Positions 1-12,345 of a DNA stretch of 62,000 nt are shown piece by piece. The notes beneath the pieces are model-generated. The model was not told the DNA's origin. It worked only from the letters and a program-made list of their open reading frames with translations, and made no database searches. Origin of the DNA: Zygnema cylindricum (Eukaryota; Streptophyta; Zygnematophyceae; Zygnematales; Zygnemataceae); assembly GCA_037447655.1 (NCBI GenBank), contig JBBHKE010000669.1, positions 1 through 62,000 of the forward strand, written 5' to 3'. Each line of letters opens with the position of its first letter. The stretch's first letter is position 1. The position numbers and the translations under genes were made by a program.

Positions 1-2933
1 GGATCACGACCAATACTAAAGTTTAAAACGAAGATTAAGAAAATGATTAAGATAAAGATTAAGATTTAAGATTAATGCGAACAAAAACAAAAGATCGAGA
101 TTAAAACCAATAAAACTAAAACTAGTTAAAATTAGTTTTTAAACTGAAATAAAATAAAGATGCAAATGTAGAACCTGTCAGGTTCTTTTCTTGGCTTCTT
201 GTATGAGTTTTCAGGGCGTTTTTGTAGAGGTTTTCAGAGGTTTATAGGGTTTTTATAGACCATTTCAAAGGTTTTTTTAGGCTTTTTAATGATTTTTTTT
301 ATGCCTTCTTTTACAATGTTTTTTTAGGTTTTTGTTTGAGATTTTTCAAGGATTCTCTTACGCCTCTTAGCGCATATTTTTTTGGAGAGGTTTATAGAGG
401 TTTTTTCAGGGTTACTTTAGGTTTTTTTTCGAGATTTTTCAAGCATTCACTTACGCCTCTTCGTGCATATGTTCTGCGAGCTCTTCGTCGTCCAAAGGAG
501 GAGTTTTTCCAATTTCGGCTTCGAAACGAACTCTTTGCCTTTCCATTTTTAGTTCCTCTATCACCACTAATTTTTGTGATTCTCGAACATCGAGCATACT
601 CGCAACCAATGGCGTTGTTTCTACCCATCTATCAACATCTCACTCGAAAAAAGAATAAAAAAAACGGTAAAAGTCAATCCAAATTTTAACCGGTAAAACT
701 GAAAAAAAGGACAAAAAATGAAGCAAATCGAGTCAAGACAGGAATGAGGACAAAAGAAAGGGCATATCTTTTAGAAATTGCATGACAAAAGGTCAAAGAC
801 TAAGAATATCACGACAAGTAGTTGAATTGCCAAAGGTCTAATGGTGTCGTTCTATCAACATCTCATTGGGAAAAAACAAAAAAAGTCCACCCAAATTTAA
901 CAGTCAAAAAAAAAAAAAAAAAAGACAAGAAACGATAAAAGAACGACAATACAACGACAAAAAACGAAAAAAAATCATAAACAACAACAAAAGCTGCCAG
1001 AAAACTGATGAAAAACGACAAAAAAATGAGAAAAATCGAGTCAAGACAGGAACAAATTGACAAAAAAAGACAAAAAGAGGACAACAGAGAATAAAATTGA
1101 GAAAAACAAAATAGTACCAAAAGAGTATATTGAAAAAAGGCGTCACAATGGAAGAAGAAGATTGGAAACCAGTCTACCACCCAAAACCAGTGGATTTTGC
1201 TGCGACGTTTCGAAGACTAAAATTAAATGTAATCCACTCCAATTTTTGTTTCGAATAGAAAACCAAAATCTCTCTACGTTTGGAGCTATGAAGACTTAGA
1301 TCTCCCTCCTTCCCTCCCTCCCTCCCTCCCTCCCTCCCCTCCCTCCATTAACCTACAAATATATAGAATTGATTTAAAAAAGTGTGGTAAACACAGAATG
1401 AATGGTACACGGGTCTTTTTGAGGGTTTTTTTCGTTTTTACCACTACAATCTACGGCAATACAAGACATTGTAAATTAATACACATATAAAGCTACATAA
1501 ATAGGTGATATGAATATGTTTACCTACTTTCAAGGTGTTAAAAAGCTACACAATCTTAAAGAACATAAATTCCAATGGCCATTGACCAGGAAAAATGAAA
1601 AAAAAGAAAACCTTCTCTTTCGCTTCTAATGTCATGTGACAAACATCATCAAATTCCATCTTGAAATGTGACGTGACAATGTATATTTTACACAAAAACG
1701 CTTAATAGTTTCAAACTTTAGCATATGTCATAAAAAAAATTGTGCCCAACTCTAATTCAGATTTTTATGCAACAAAAAACATGCTATGGCCAAGAGGAAA
1801 AAGGAACAAAATGTACACACCATCTTGTACATGATTGCTTCTTATATTACAAATGATTCACATCTTTTTCTTTCAAAACGGTTTTACAAAAAATATACAA
1901 TGTGTTGTTATCACAGAGTACCACTAATTTTCTTTCACTCGGTCCGGAAACATTGCATCCTCCCCTGTCACGATATTCATTATACTCATATTAGACTAAA
2001 ATTATATATATTATACACAAATATTAGGGATATTAATATATTTGGTATTCATATTATATTGGAGTTTCATATTATGTCGGTATTATGTCGGTTAGAAAAA
2101 GGATAATCGTCAAAAGAGATAGCCGTACACAACAAATGGTTCAAAATTCCAAAAAATTATTGATAAGTACGAAAAGGAAAAAATAAAAAGTAATAGAAAC
2201 ACAATAAAGTCCAGTACAGCTCAGTCTCGTAATTTTATACCTACCCGCTAGTTTTTGATGGCATTTTCCACATTATCACGGGAACCCATGATATACACAT
2301 TCAGAACATGTTGATTTTTGCAATAAAATAAAATTCAAATGACAAGTTATCCATTCAATCATTGGTTATCAATGACCTCCCCTTTGAAAAATTGAAAGAA
2401 TTCCACAGTGAAACCCTAATAAATATGAACCAAACTGATTTTAAGTTCTATTTTTTCTAGGGACACAAAATACTGGATCAAAGAATTCGCACACAGGAAA
2501 ATAAGTGGATTATACGGGTCCACAGTGTTTTTTTTTTGTAAGTGTTTTTTTTTTAGTAAGCATGAGCTGGTATGGAGCTTTATCTCCTCATCCGTCCTAT
2601 ACATCTGTCCACACCAGTTAGGGTAACCAGTGGACAGTGGTTTCAGTCCTTGATAATCAGGGTAAATTGATTATTGTTTCCCTTAAACACCTAGAAAAAA
2701 CTGAACCGATCGTATTTCTGCAACTAGTCGCATTGAACAAGGCTGTATGGGTCAAATATATCTATTTGAAGCCGATAGTTGTAACTATTTGCCAGAAATT
2801 GTCATACCTTGTGAATCAAATTTAGTTACTTAAATTGACAGCTAACACTATGCTGGAAAATTGTCATACTTTTGACTAAAATATAGTTTACTCAAACCGA
2901 TAGTTGTAAATATTTGCCAAGAAATTGCCATAC
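1..2933. other. AT-rich stretch with no recognised exon; possibly intron of the CemA-like gene
   Basis: I recognise no exon here. A (CCCT)n microsatellite sits at about 1303-1346. Positions 338-380 and 431-475 are a diverged direct repeat. The A-rich segments at about 590-790 and 840-1090 look like diverged duplicates, since both carry 'atctatcaacatctca'-like and 'cgagtcaagacaggaa' stretches. Further minus-strand exons of the CemA-like gene should lie here or beyond the left edge, but I could not find them. The open frames in the A/T homopolymer zone at 860-1180 look like composition artefacts. Confidence 0.5.
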
Positions 2934-2945
2934 CTTTCCACAAAA
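2770..2945. repeat. Three diverged ~55-60 bp tandem copies over an exon-intron junction
   Basis: A unit with 'ccgatagttgta', 'tttgcca', 'gaaattg' and 'catacc' occurs about three times. The rightmost copy carries the minus-strand donor of CemA-like exon 2 (GTATGG). The leftmost carries a similar GTATGA site. Confidence 0.55.
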
Positions 2946-4729
2946 GGCACGAGAGCATAGTCGTGAACTATAGTTCCAGTTAACAATGGAACAACCACCA
3001 AAAAACTGAAAAATCTTGCCTGTAGTCACACGAATTAAACAACATTCACCATATTGTCAAGTAAACATTCCAGTTCTTTTGGTTTTTAACCTATGTTGGT
3101 AAAGGATGGCTATGTGTTCCATAAGTTCTTCACTGTAATGTTATTTTTGAACAGGACTGGTTATAGAGAAAACACCGATTCAAACTTGACTCTTGCAGTA
3201 AAATACAAAAGAATATAAAGCATTAGATTACAGTAAAAAATTAGCTTAAATACAAGACAATATGCGTTAAATAGATTGATGATAAATACTATATAAGTCA
3301 TTAGATTAAGGAAAATTTAGAATACAAGATAACACGGTTTAAATAAAATGAATGTATCAGTCATGATCAAGACGACGCCAATACAAAGCTGTCCCCCTTT
3401 AAAAAAGAAAAACAAAAATATACATACCGTTGTCTGTGAAGTGTACCGAAAAACTCGTTCTTCGAATGTCAAATCGGCTTCCACTTCTTCTTCTCTCCCA
3501 AACATCTTAAAAAAAAACTCTTTAAAAGTCCAACTCATCCCTCTCTCTGGTACCTTTGGGGGATTTCTTGGTACTCCTCCCGTCTCCCAATCACTTTGAT
3601 TTTCATACCATCCCCCCATATTAACACCCACATTCATACTATCGTCTATCCAATCTTCCCAAGAATCATCTTCCGGATCTCTCCCACTTATTTGATACTC
3701 TTTAAGCTCTTTTATAGTCTCTCTCCTCAATTTCCATTTTTTAAATTTCTCTTCGTCTTCCATAATTTCGTCGATATCTTCCTCCGGACCGGCGATTAAC
3801 TCCATTTTTTGTCTTCTAGTGAGACGTTGACCAGGAGGGAGAGGATTTCCATTTTCATCCCTTTCTTCTAATTCCTTGTCAAACAAAACACCTTCTCCAA
3901 AAAAAAATTCATCTCTAAGTTTTTTTAACCAACTAATATCAGGATTCTCGGCTCTCTCTTGTTGTCTACCATCTCCCCCTCTCTCTTCTCTCTCTTCTCT
4001 CCCTTCTCTCTCTTGTCTCCCTTCTCTCCCTTGCCTACCTTCTTCTCTCCCTTTCCTCTCGTCCCTCCATTCTCTCTCTTCTCTTTCTTTTCTCCCTTGA
4101 GTACCTTCTTCTCTCCCTCTCCTCTCCTCTCTCCATTCTCTCTCTTCTGTCTGTCTCCTTCTCACTGGTCCTCTCACCTTCTCGGTTTCCTGGTTGTAAC
4201 CATACTCATTGTTTTTTTCTTCAGAGGGAGAGCTGTCCTCTCTCTCCCCTACCCTCCCAAATATCCACTTATCCCACCAAGCTCGAAGTGGCTTTGGTCC
4301 TCTTCCTCTCCCCCACTTTTTGGTACTCCTACCTCTCCCTCGACCCCATCCTCTCTCTCTCGTTTGACATTCTGGGGATAAAAACCTACTACTGAATAAA
4401 GGATTGAATTCTCTCTCTATCCCTATTATAGGAACCAAAACATTTCTGAAATCTGAAGAAGTTTTTACAAAATTTTGAATTGGTTTTTTAGAATCGAAAC
4501 GTGACTTAGAAAGCTCTAAAGTGGGAAATTGATATGAAAATTTTAATCCCGGGGAAGGGAAAAAATTACCGAAAAAAGTTTTTTCGACGTCAAGAACAGA
4601 TCGATTTTGTCTTTTTCTGATTTGAGATTTTTCAATGATATTTCTCTTACATTTTTTTAAATGTGTCTGGTTTAATATTATTACTGGTTCAAAATGGACT
4701 CCAGTGTTAGGAATTGATTTGAACCACAT
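2934..4729 (-). CDS. Plastid envelope CemA/DLDG1-like protein (5' part only)
   Basis: Exon 1 is 4729-3428 and exon 2 is 3019-2934. Exon 1 encodes about 434 residues: a basic N-terminus that could be a transit peptide, an Arg/Glu/Gly-rich low-complexity tract, an acidic region ending WEDWIDDS, and the conserved ERGMSWTFKEFF and FEERVFRYTSQTT. It ends at a clean GTATGT donor in phase 0. Exon 2 (28 codons plus 2 nt) follows a CTACAG acceptor and adds the first hydrophobic segment and HDYALVPFVER. Those features match plant DLDG1, related to CemA/Ycf10 and cyanobacterial PxcA, which act in proton balance at the chloroplast envelope and affect photoprotection. I chose the first ATG (4729). The C-terminal membrane domain was not found; it may lie beyond a long intron, or the gene may be truncated. 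Confidence 0.72.
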
Positions 4730-4739
4730 GACCAATAAT

Positions 4740-5904
4740 CTGCATGGTTAGGGTTTGATTGATTTAATTATACAAAACTTTGAGAAATAGGGTTTGAGGT
4801 TTTAGATTCGGAGAGCTTTCAACTTTTGATGGTGTCACTTTTAGATTTTTAGGGTTTAAGGTCTAACGTTTGAGAGTTTCCAACTTCATATGATTACAAT
4901 GGAAAGAAGAAATAATTCCTGTATATGCATTGAACTTTTAAGTCATATACATACACAGATAATGTTTTAATATGTTTTATAATTGGAAAAATTGTCTGTA
5001 AAGTGTTTAAGGCCACAAAGTGACTTTCAAAAGAGTCTTATGTGATAATGTAGGTTTAAATAAAGGTAAAATGATACAAAGAAAAGTCAAACCACGTTAT
5101 TTTTTTAAGAGGGAAAAAATCGTTGAAATGAGCCAAAAAAAAAAAACTAGCTCTGCGGTAAAGTTGAAGAAACTTGAAAAACTATTATTTTTCAAGGGAA
5201 CAGAATGCCAATAACTTGGTAACTAAAATAAATTTATGAAAATATAAAATTTAGATAATAAGATAGAATCTGGTTAGCTGAAAAGCTTCGGACCATTATA
5301 GCAAAACTTTAAACTGATACTTGTAGCATTATCAGTACATGGAAACAGTTGGCTGGTTCAGTGTCAGTTTCGGTTCCAATTTTGCTTTTTGATCCCGTTT
5401 CCATTAACGTTTCAGTTCCGGTTTCAAAATTCCAGTTTCAGTTTCAGTTTCAGTTTCAGTTTCAGTTTCAGTTTTTTCGTTCTAATTCCTGGAATGGTCG
5501 TCAAGAATACGTTAAGGGAGGAATGCAGGGGGAAAGAGAGAAAGAGGGGAATACAGAGACAGTAAACACTTTTTGGTTCACATTCACCTCTACGAAGTAG
5601 AAATCATTCAGTAAGAAAATGTACCACGTGGCAGTACACCGGGCGGCCACATCGGCAACAAAAAAGCGAAATTATTGGCAGGTTTTCCCAACGGGGCAAT
5701 TTTGATTCTTTTTAGTTCCGATTGTTCGCAGAGTGGATAATAAAAAAGGTGCTGTACTGTAACTATGTCCGAAAATTACGAATTAGTACTTTAAATGTAC
5801 GATAGCTGTACCGCAATCAAATAAAGATTGGACATACAGACATACACATACTTTAAAATTTAAATAGGAAAAAGGTACGAAAATGCTATATGAGGTTCCC
5901 CATG
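4740..5904. other. Upstream region of the CemA-like gene; no gene seen
   Basis: The segment just before the minus-strand start is rich in 'tagggtttgag'-like stretches. A (CAGTTT)n microsatellite occupies about 5432-5473. The only open frames are A-rich and short and resemble no protein I know. Confidence 0.5.
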
Positions 5905-7548
5905 CTATACTCTACACCGCGCATCGTAATTAGAGTAATGAAAAAATTAGAGTAAAAAAAGAGAAAAAAATAATTAGAGTAATTTACTCTATTTTATGTG
6001 ATAGAACTGTTTCAGAAAGGAATTTACTATAATTTATGCGGTGTACTCTAATTTGGCAAGTTAATATCCTCTACTGTAAATAAGGTATTCGTACAGAATC
6101 TGACAAAACGTACAGTTTATCGTCATTATGACGTTTGCACTACGCGGATTGTTAAAACGCAGTTACATGATAATGGCTTGTATTAAATCAGTATTTGTAC
6201 TCTTTTTATTTATAAAAGTACAATTTTGCACGGACGGACGTCATCCGTGCTCCACACTATTTAAAACGAACATATATTAGAATTAAAAACGCTAATTAAA
6301 CCTTACCTTAAATAGTATAATGAAAAAATTAGAATCATTTACTCTATTTGATGTGATAGAGTCGAAATTTCGAGCGACCGAATTAGAGTAATTTACTCTA
6401 ATTACGATTCGCGGTGTAGTGTTGGGTATCGGGTAAATTCATATCGCGATAATTTCGATATTCGATATATCGAATATCGATCGAGCAGCCTCCTCGATAT
6501 ATCGTACCGAGACCAACATAAATCATCGCGATATATAGTATTTTTTAAATTTAATATTTTATATTTTAATATAATATGTTATTTTAGCGAAAAAAACAAA
6601 TTGTCTGATACGCCACGTACGACGTGATTTTCGTTCCGTGACTTAAAGGTAGACGCCGCAACATGTAACCGACAAAAAAGTACAAATTTTATAATTCATA
6701 TAATTACTTATTTGGGGTATGGTTATATGAGGACGTCTCTGTAATAGTACGGACAGCAAAATTTCTGTATTAAAGACATAGTTCAAAAGTAAGTGAAAGT
6801 AAGCCCATACAATATGCCTATTGTATGCAAAACATACAATATGACCTTAAGACCCATATTGTATTCGGACCTATTCGGACCAATTAAAACATTCGGACAA
6901 AAAATTGGACCAATTAAAACATTCAGACCAAATTTTTTTATTTACGCCGTCAAATTCGGACGATCGGACTGTCGCTGATCAAACAAGCGATCTAAGAAGA
7001 TCACATGAAAAGCCCATAACACAACTTACAATAAAGGCGCCGACCAAAGGCCTACCATAAAAACGCCTACTTTTGAACTATGTTTAAAGAGGCCTCAGTT
7101 AACATCCCGTATCTTCTGTAAACAAGTTTTTACATACGTGTTTTGATTTGAGTGGTTCATTCTAAGTTGACGATCAAATCTCTAAAATCGTCAAAGATTT
7201 GAGAACCGACAATTTTCGTAAGGAAATCCGTATTTGCGTATTATGTACGTGTACTTCCGCGTCAATGTACCTTAGAGATCTCCTTCACCCTGCTGACTTT
7301 CAGGAAAAAACCGTATGTCTTTTCGGCAAAAAAATTACGGTCACCTTGTCCGAAGGCACGTGACTTTGGAGACCTGTGAAAATTTTCATTTTTTTTTAAT
7401 GCCTCGATATATCGGCGATATATCGGCAATATATTGCGATATTTTAATTTTCGATATATCGAAGCGATATATCGATTATCGGATACCTGAAATTCGATAT
7501 ATATCGAACATCGGCAAAAAGTCCTCGATACCCAACACTACTATACTC
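5905..7548. mobile_element. Non-autonomous hAT-like element with 8-bp TSD, interrupted by a MITE
   Basis: The right end is CGATACCCAACACTA at 7540 and the left end is TAGTGTTGGGTATCG at 6417, a perfect 15-bp inverted repeat. No TSD directly flanks 6417, but the 8-mer CTATACTC at 7541-7548 recurs at 5905-5912, just outside the MITE at 5915-6416. The simplest reading is that the hAT-like element (about 1.1 kb without the MITE) began at 5913 with TA, and the MITE later inserted into that terminal TA. The interior is dense in CGATATATCG-like palindromes and has no transposase frame. Confidence 0.85.
5915..6416. mobile_element. TA-flanked MITE (CACCGC family), copy 1
   Basis: The ends are CACCGCGCATCGTAATTAG and the complement of CTAATTACGATTCGCGGTG, flanked by TA on both sides. 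It sits exactly between the first two bases and the rest of a hAT-like element, which fixes both its ends and its TA target. It has an internal end-like motif at about 6030-6050, so it may be a composite of two copies. Confidence 0.82.
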
Positions 7549-9308
7549 GTTTTATACAGGGAAGACTCGTTGTATTACATGTAAAATACGGATAAACTAC
7601 ATATACCGTTTCCAATCGTTTTGTAGTTTTTAACTATGAGGGAATGGTTTTGCAAAACTAAGCGGAATAGTGATGCATATCGAGTAGGATTTGCAACGAT
7701 ATGAAATTCTTTTCTGGACATTCTCTATAATCGATGTAAAGACTCTATTTTAGATATCGCCAAGTATCCTGAAACATCAAAAATGGCAACTCACTATTAC
7801 AAGTATTTGTAGTTGAGGGTCAATTGATAGAGCCAAGCTTTTTAGGGCATATGTCCAATGTTATGAACACCCCTTTGCTAAGATTTTCGTATATATTAAT
7901 GATAACGTAAAGGAAAAATTATCCCCTCCATTAGAGCACAATCAAATTAGACATGGCCTACATGCCTTATTTACACTAAAGAAATGTTGAAGGTTCAAAT
8001 GAAAAGTTTGGTAACATGGTCTTTAAAATTTTTCGCACTTTCATTGTCACATTACAACACTACATGTGACACTTTTATTGTCTGTTTTCAATTTATGTAA
8101 AATCACAAATTTATTGCATTATCGGGATCGAGAACTTATAATATTTAGGGACCAAAATCGCCATTCCTTTTTGGACGCCTTCCACATGCTCAAATTTTGT
8201 TGGTCACCTCCTTAATGAATAATTGAGATCAGATTTTTGGTTTGAGAGGAAACTTGTTCATCTATTCCTAACTTTTTGCACAAACAAAAAGAAACACTGC
8301 GTTACAATAGCCATTGACCCATATTTTTGTACTATTCACAAATTTTGGTTTGTGTTACATATCGTGTCGCCTCGTAGCGTTATACATCTCGTGCGGTATT
8401 TAGATGTCACACCGCCCATTGCTTTGGAAGTTATTAAAAAAAAAAAAACTTATTGTAGAATTAGCCATGGAACACTTGTTTAGGTACAAAGGGGCAAAAA
8501 ACAACAAAACATTTGAATACTACAAGAGTTAAGACAAAAACGGCTTAAGTCTATAAACTTAACAAATGACAACGCTACTAAAAAAAAATGTATACAATAA
8601 CCCTACTTAAAACAAGTATATGCTTAACTAACTATTGAAAATGACAAAACATAAAAGGAAAAACCTTAAACAAGATGACCACTCAAAATCCACAACCGCG
8701 GCGATCTTCGATGTAGAACGGATCCCATGGAGGATGACTTGATAGGACCCGTTTGGCATATAGCGTCGTGCTTTGTCGAAGAGGGTCGCGACATAAACTC
8801 GTTGGAAGGCAACTGGTATACCTTGACAATATTAATAAGTTGAAGTACATCGTAAAGTGTATTAAAACCTTTTTATTCAAAAGTTTCTATATCACAATAA
8901 AAAACAAAATTGTTTTAGGATTTCTTGAAAGGTGTAATGAATATCGTCGCGAATGGCACAATTTGATATGCCGAGCGTAATGTCCTTATCTTAAAAACTG
9001 TTGCAACCGAAGTCGCCATCATCGGATTACGTCTTTCCGACATCGTATGATAAGACATTTAAATGCGTGAAGACCACGTCACCAAAGGTCCTCCCAACAA
9101 CTTAGAAATAGCCCCATTGCACTACAAGGCTTCAACTACGTATATACTTTGGAAGGAGAGGGACTACATGGCAAACCTTCGGTTTGATGGTATACTCCGC
9201 TTCGACGCCAACATTTTCAGTTGTGTCCCCACCAAATTATGTGCAGCAATACATTTTTTTCCTTTTGAGCGAATAAGCTAGTGAAGTCTATCGAAGTCAA
9301 CACTTTTA
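7549..9308. other. Intergenic AT-rich DNA; no recognised gene
   Basis: I see no conserved domain. A short minus-strand open stretch at about 8690-8820 has balanced amino-acid composition, but I cannot assign it. It may be retroelement residue, because it lies downstream (on the minus strand) of a copia gag fragment. Confidence 0.4.
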
Positions 9309-9728
9309 TTACAAACGGACTGCACAATCCCTAAAAAATACTTGTAAGTCAATACAGTGTTTCTCCATACTACCTCCTACATACTTGTGCTCAACTATTT
9401 TGGTAACACTGCTAAGCCAATGATATAAAGACGTCTTTGCATACATACATTCTAAGCTCTTCCATAATTCAGCTGCCCTTTTAAAACTTAGGTATGACAT
9501 TACCAAATCCTCAGTCAAGGAGTTCTTTATAACCCTTAGACACTCATGATTTTTCTTTTTCCATCCATTTGATGTTTCGGCCAAGGTACCGTCCACCACA
9601 TCCATTAGCTCCATCATCTCGAAGTAGCTCTCGAGCGCACACTTCCAGTAGTGATATTTTGATCCATAAAATATAGGTAGCCATGGGTGTGGGCCCATAA
9701 CCTGTTGTCCATAGCCTATTTCAGCCAT
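9309..9728 (-). pseudogene. Ty1/copia gag fragment (UBN2-type)
   Basis: The 139-residue frame starts MAEIGYGQQ and has the copia gag signature: a WKCALESYFEMMEL helix, then the region around AAELWKSLECMYA, typical of DUF4219/UBN2 capsid segments. It stops before the usual zinc knuckle, and no pol follows on this strand, so it is a fragment. It reads away from the ~560 bp LTR at 10108-10672, the correct order for a 5' LTR followed by gag. Confidence 0.75.
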
Positions 9729-10107
9729 GGATTACTCACGAAAACACCCACAGACTACCTCAAAAACAACTGTGTTTCAGACAACACAGATTACTCCAAA
9801 ATAAACACAATTCCCTCAAACTGCACCAATGTGTAGTATACCATATACAATGTAAACTCCCAAAGTTAGAGCCAAATCCAGCAAGGCATCTAGAAGATAT
9901 AAGCTCCAGAGCTTCCCAAAAATAGCTGAAAGCTTCACAAACTAACCACTTAGACTGTTCACAGAATCTTACAGAGATAATGGATACAATAAAACTTCAC
10001 ACATATATAGATTATATATCATAGAATAACTCCACAAAGTTTCACATGAAAGCACCAAATAGAGTGATCACACCAACATGTCAAAGATGCTGAAAACAGT
10101 TTGCCAT

Positions 10108-10672
10108 TACTTTGATTAACTTGACTATGATGCATAAAATAATCTAAGTCGTGCAAGCTATACTCCGACTACTGAATGTACGGAGTCATACCAGCCGTAC
10201 TGTATCTACTCTAATAAACTAACTAGTCAAAAGGACAAACCTTTGTTTTACAGAATATTTACACCGCACTCTTCGTATGTCAGAAACCAAGCTACCGCTA
10301 AGCAACTACTAAGCTACCACTACCGTACAATCATCATTACTCGAAATCTATCCTATTCATATTATCCGCAGCTGCGCTAGCTGCGCTGGCTGTGCTTGTC
10401 CGCACCGATCATAAAAATAGCTGCAGCTGCGTTGACTTAACTGCGTCGCAGCTCCGCCGTACCGGCGACGCCTATTTTAATATTTTGTTTTGACATAACG
10501 GATCGCTTCGCGATCCGCCATCCATTTGTTAGTGCTTGTTCACGCCACTTTAATTATATTCGTACGTTTGCTCCCGCACTCCATGAATCTATTCGAGCCT
10601 CCATATTAAATCCACTTAGCAGTTACGTACAGTTAGTCTCGTACGCACGAAACTAACTTTTCAAAACAACAC
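10108..10672 (-). repeat. Copia LTR copy A (~560 bp)
   Basis: It is about 98% identical to 11781-12345 over 565 bp; I see roughly nine substitutions. Read on the minus strand it starts TGTTGTTTTG at 10671 and ends in CA near 10113, followed by AAGTA. It is preceded on the minus strand by a purine tract (AGGGGAG), the usual polypurine tract before a 3' LTR. GCACGAAACTAA on the internal side and TTAGTTTCGTGC inside the LTR form a hairpin across that junction. Confidence 0.8.
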
Positions 10673-11780
10673 TCCCCTGAAAATTTAGTTTCGTGCACCC
10701 AGAAAAATATGCAGCGTGTAATGCTATGTTGCTACGTTGCGCTAGTTTGATATTGCAGCGCAGTAAAAGTGCAGCGTGTATTGCTATGTTGCTACCCTGC
10801 GCTAGTTCGATATCGCAACGCAGTAAAAGTGCAGCGTGTACTGCTATGCTGCGCTAATTTCGACATCCCAGCCCTAGCAACCGCTACTTTTTACCCTTAA
10901 CTTCTTCCTTAAAGCTTCATCTACTGAGACTACAGCTTTCAAACTCAACACTCCCCTAAAGCTTTAGACTCAGTAGTCCATTCTGTATGCATATATATCT
11001 ACTCTAACAAAAACAAGAATGTAAAAATATTTAGTGATTAATAATTCTCTTTCAAAACCTCCACTACTCATCATTCAAAAATTTAGCAAGGCCAACACAT
11101 CACCATTGCTTATGCTGACGTCGCCGTTTCCCATCCTTTGCCTTCTTGAAAATTGCCAGCGTGGAACATTTGTTCTGAAAAACGCCAGACTTTCCTTTCA
11201 CTGATGCTATAACACTCTTCAGTAAATGCGAATTTCCACTCGCAAACGTCACTTAGCTATGTTATCAAATATGTTGAAAATATTTTTCTTACACACTTTT
11301 ATCAGACAATTGTTGCACATTCTCCCTTGTTAAATACTTCCACGCCATCCATTACCTTAGATATAGTTATAGTTATTATCGAGTTTTCTGTTTTCCACCT
11401 GATTGTTCAACATTTGGAGGATAAATTGTACACAATTGGCCGTCTTTGGACGGAACTAGAGCAGTATAGAAAATTTCGGGCCAAATTTTGGAGTCAAACA
11501 CAACTTGGTTTTTTCGATTGGCTATTACAACCCGGAAAAAGAGTTTTAAAAGGTGAGAAAAAACATCTCAAAGTCATTATTTTTTTCCTATCGGCTGTGG
11601 CAACCTGAAAAGAGGAGTTTCCATAAGTAAAATAAGAGAGCATCTAAAAATCAATTAGCTGTTTACTGTCAATTATCTTTAAATTCCGCTTTCGTTTTAG
11701 TAATCACTTATTGCATTTAACTTATCGTGTATAAATCACTTATACAAGGGGCCAATAGGAATGCTGGAAAGGAATAAACA
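10673..11780. other. Segment between the two LTR copies, with a second LTR boundary
   Basis: A 63-bp unit (GCAGCGTGTA...GCAGTAAAA) is repeated about 2.6 times at 10711-10866. At 10950/10951 a second junction of the same design appears on the minus strand: purine tract AGGGGAG followed by TGTTGAGTTTG. It too is spanned by an inverted repeat (CTACTGAG.. / ..CTCAGTAG). I read this as the edge of a different copia LTR. No coding frame is visible, and 10958-11780 holds nothing I recognise. Confidence 0.55.
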
Positions 11781-12345
11781 TACTTTGATTAACTTGACTA
11801 TGATGCATAAAATAATCTAAGTCGTGCAAGCTATACTCCGACTACTGAATGTACGGAGTCATACCAGCCGTACTGTATCTACTCTAATAAACTAACTAGT
11901 CAAAAGGACAAACCTTTGTTTTACAGAATATTTACACCGCACTCTTCGTATGTCAGAAACCAAGCTACCGCTAAGCAACTACTAAGCTACCACTACCGTA
12001 CAATCATCATTACTCGAAATCTATCCTATTCATATTATCCGCAGCTGCGCTAGCTGCGCTGGCTGTGCTTGTCCGCACCGATCATAAAAATAGCTGCAGC
12101 TGCGTTGACTTAACTGCGTTGCAGCTCCGCCTTATCGGCGACGCCTATTTTAATATTTCGTTTTGACATATCGGATCGCTTCGCGATCCGCCATCCATTT
12201 GTTAGTGCTTGTTCACGCCACTTTAATTATATTCGTACGTTTGCTCCCGCACTCCGTGAATCTATTCGAGCCTTCATATTAAATCCACTTAGCAGTTACG
12301 CACAGTTAGTCTCGTACGCACGAAACTAACTTTTCAAAACAACAC
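11781..12345 (-). repeat. Copia LTR copy B (~560 bp)
   Basis: This is the partner of the repeat at 10108-10672, at a constant offset of 1673 bp. It lacks the adjacent purine tract, which fits a 5' or solo LTR. It abuts copia pol sequence of the opposite orientation at 12346, so it marks an insertion or recombination breakpoint in that pol. Confidence 0.8.

Noticed and set aside
863-1180. Phe-rich minus and Lys-rich plus frames
   Set aside because: A/T homopolymer composition only.
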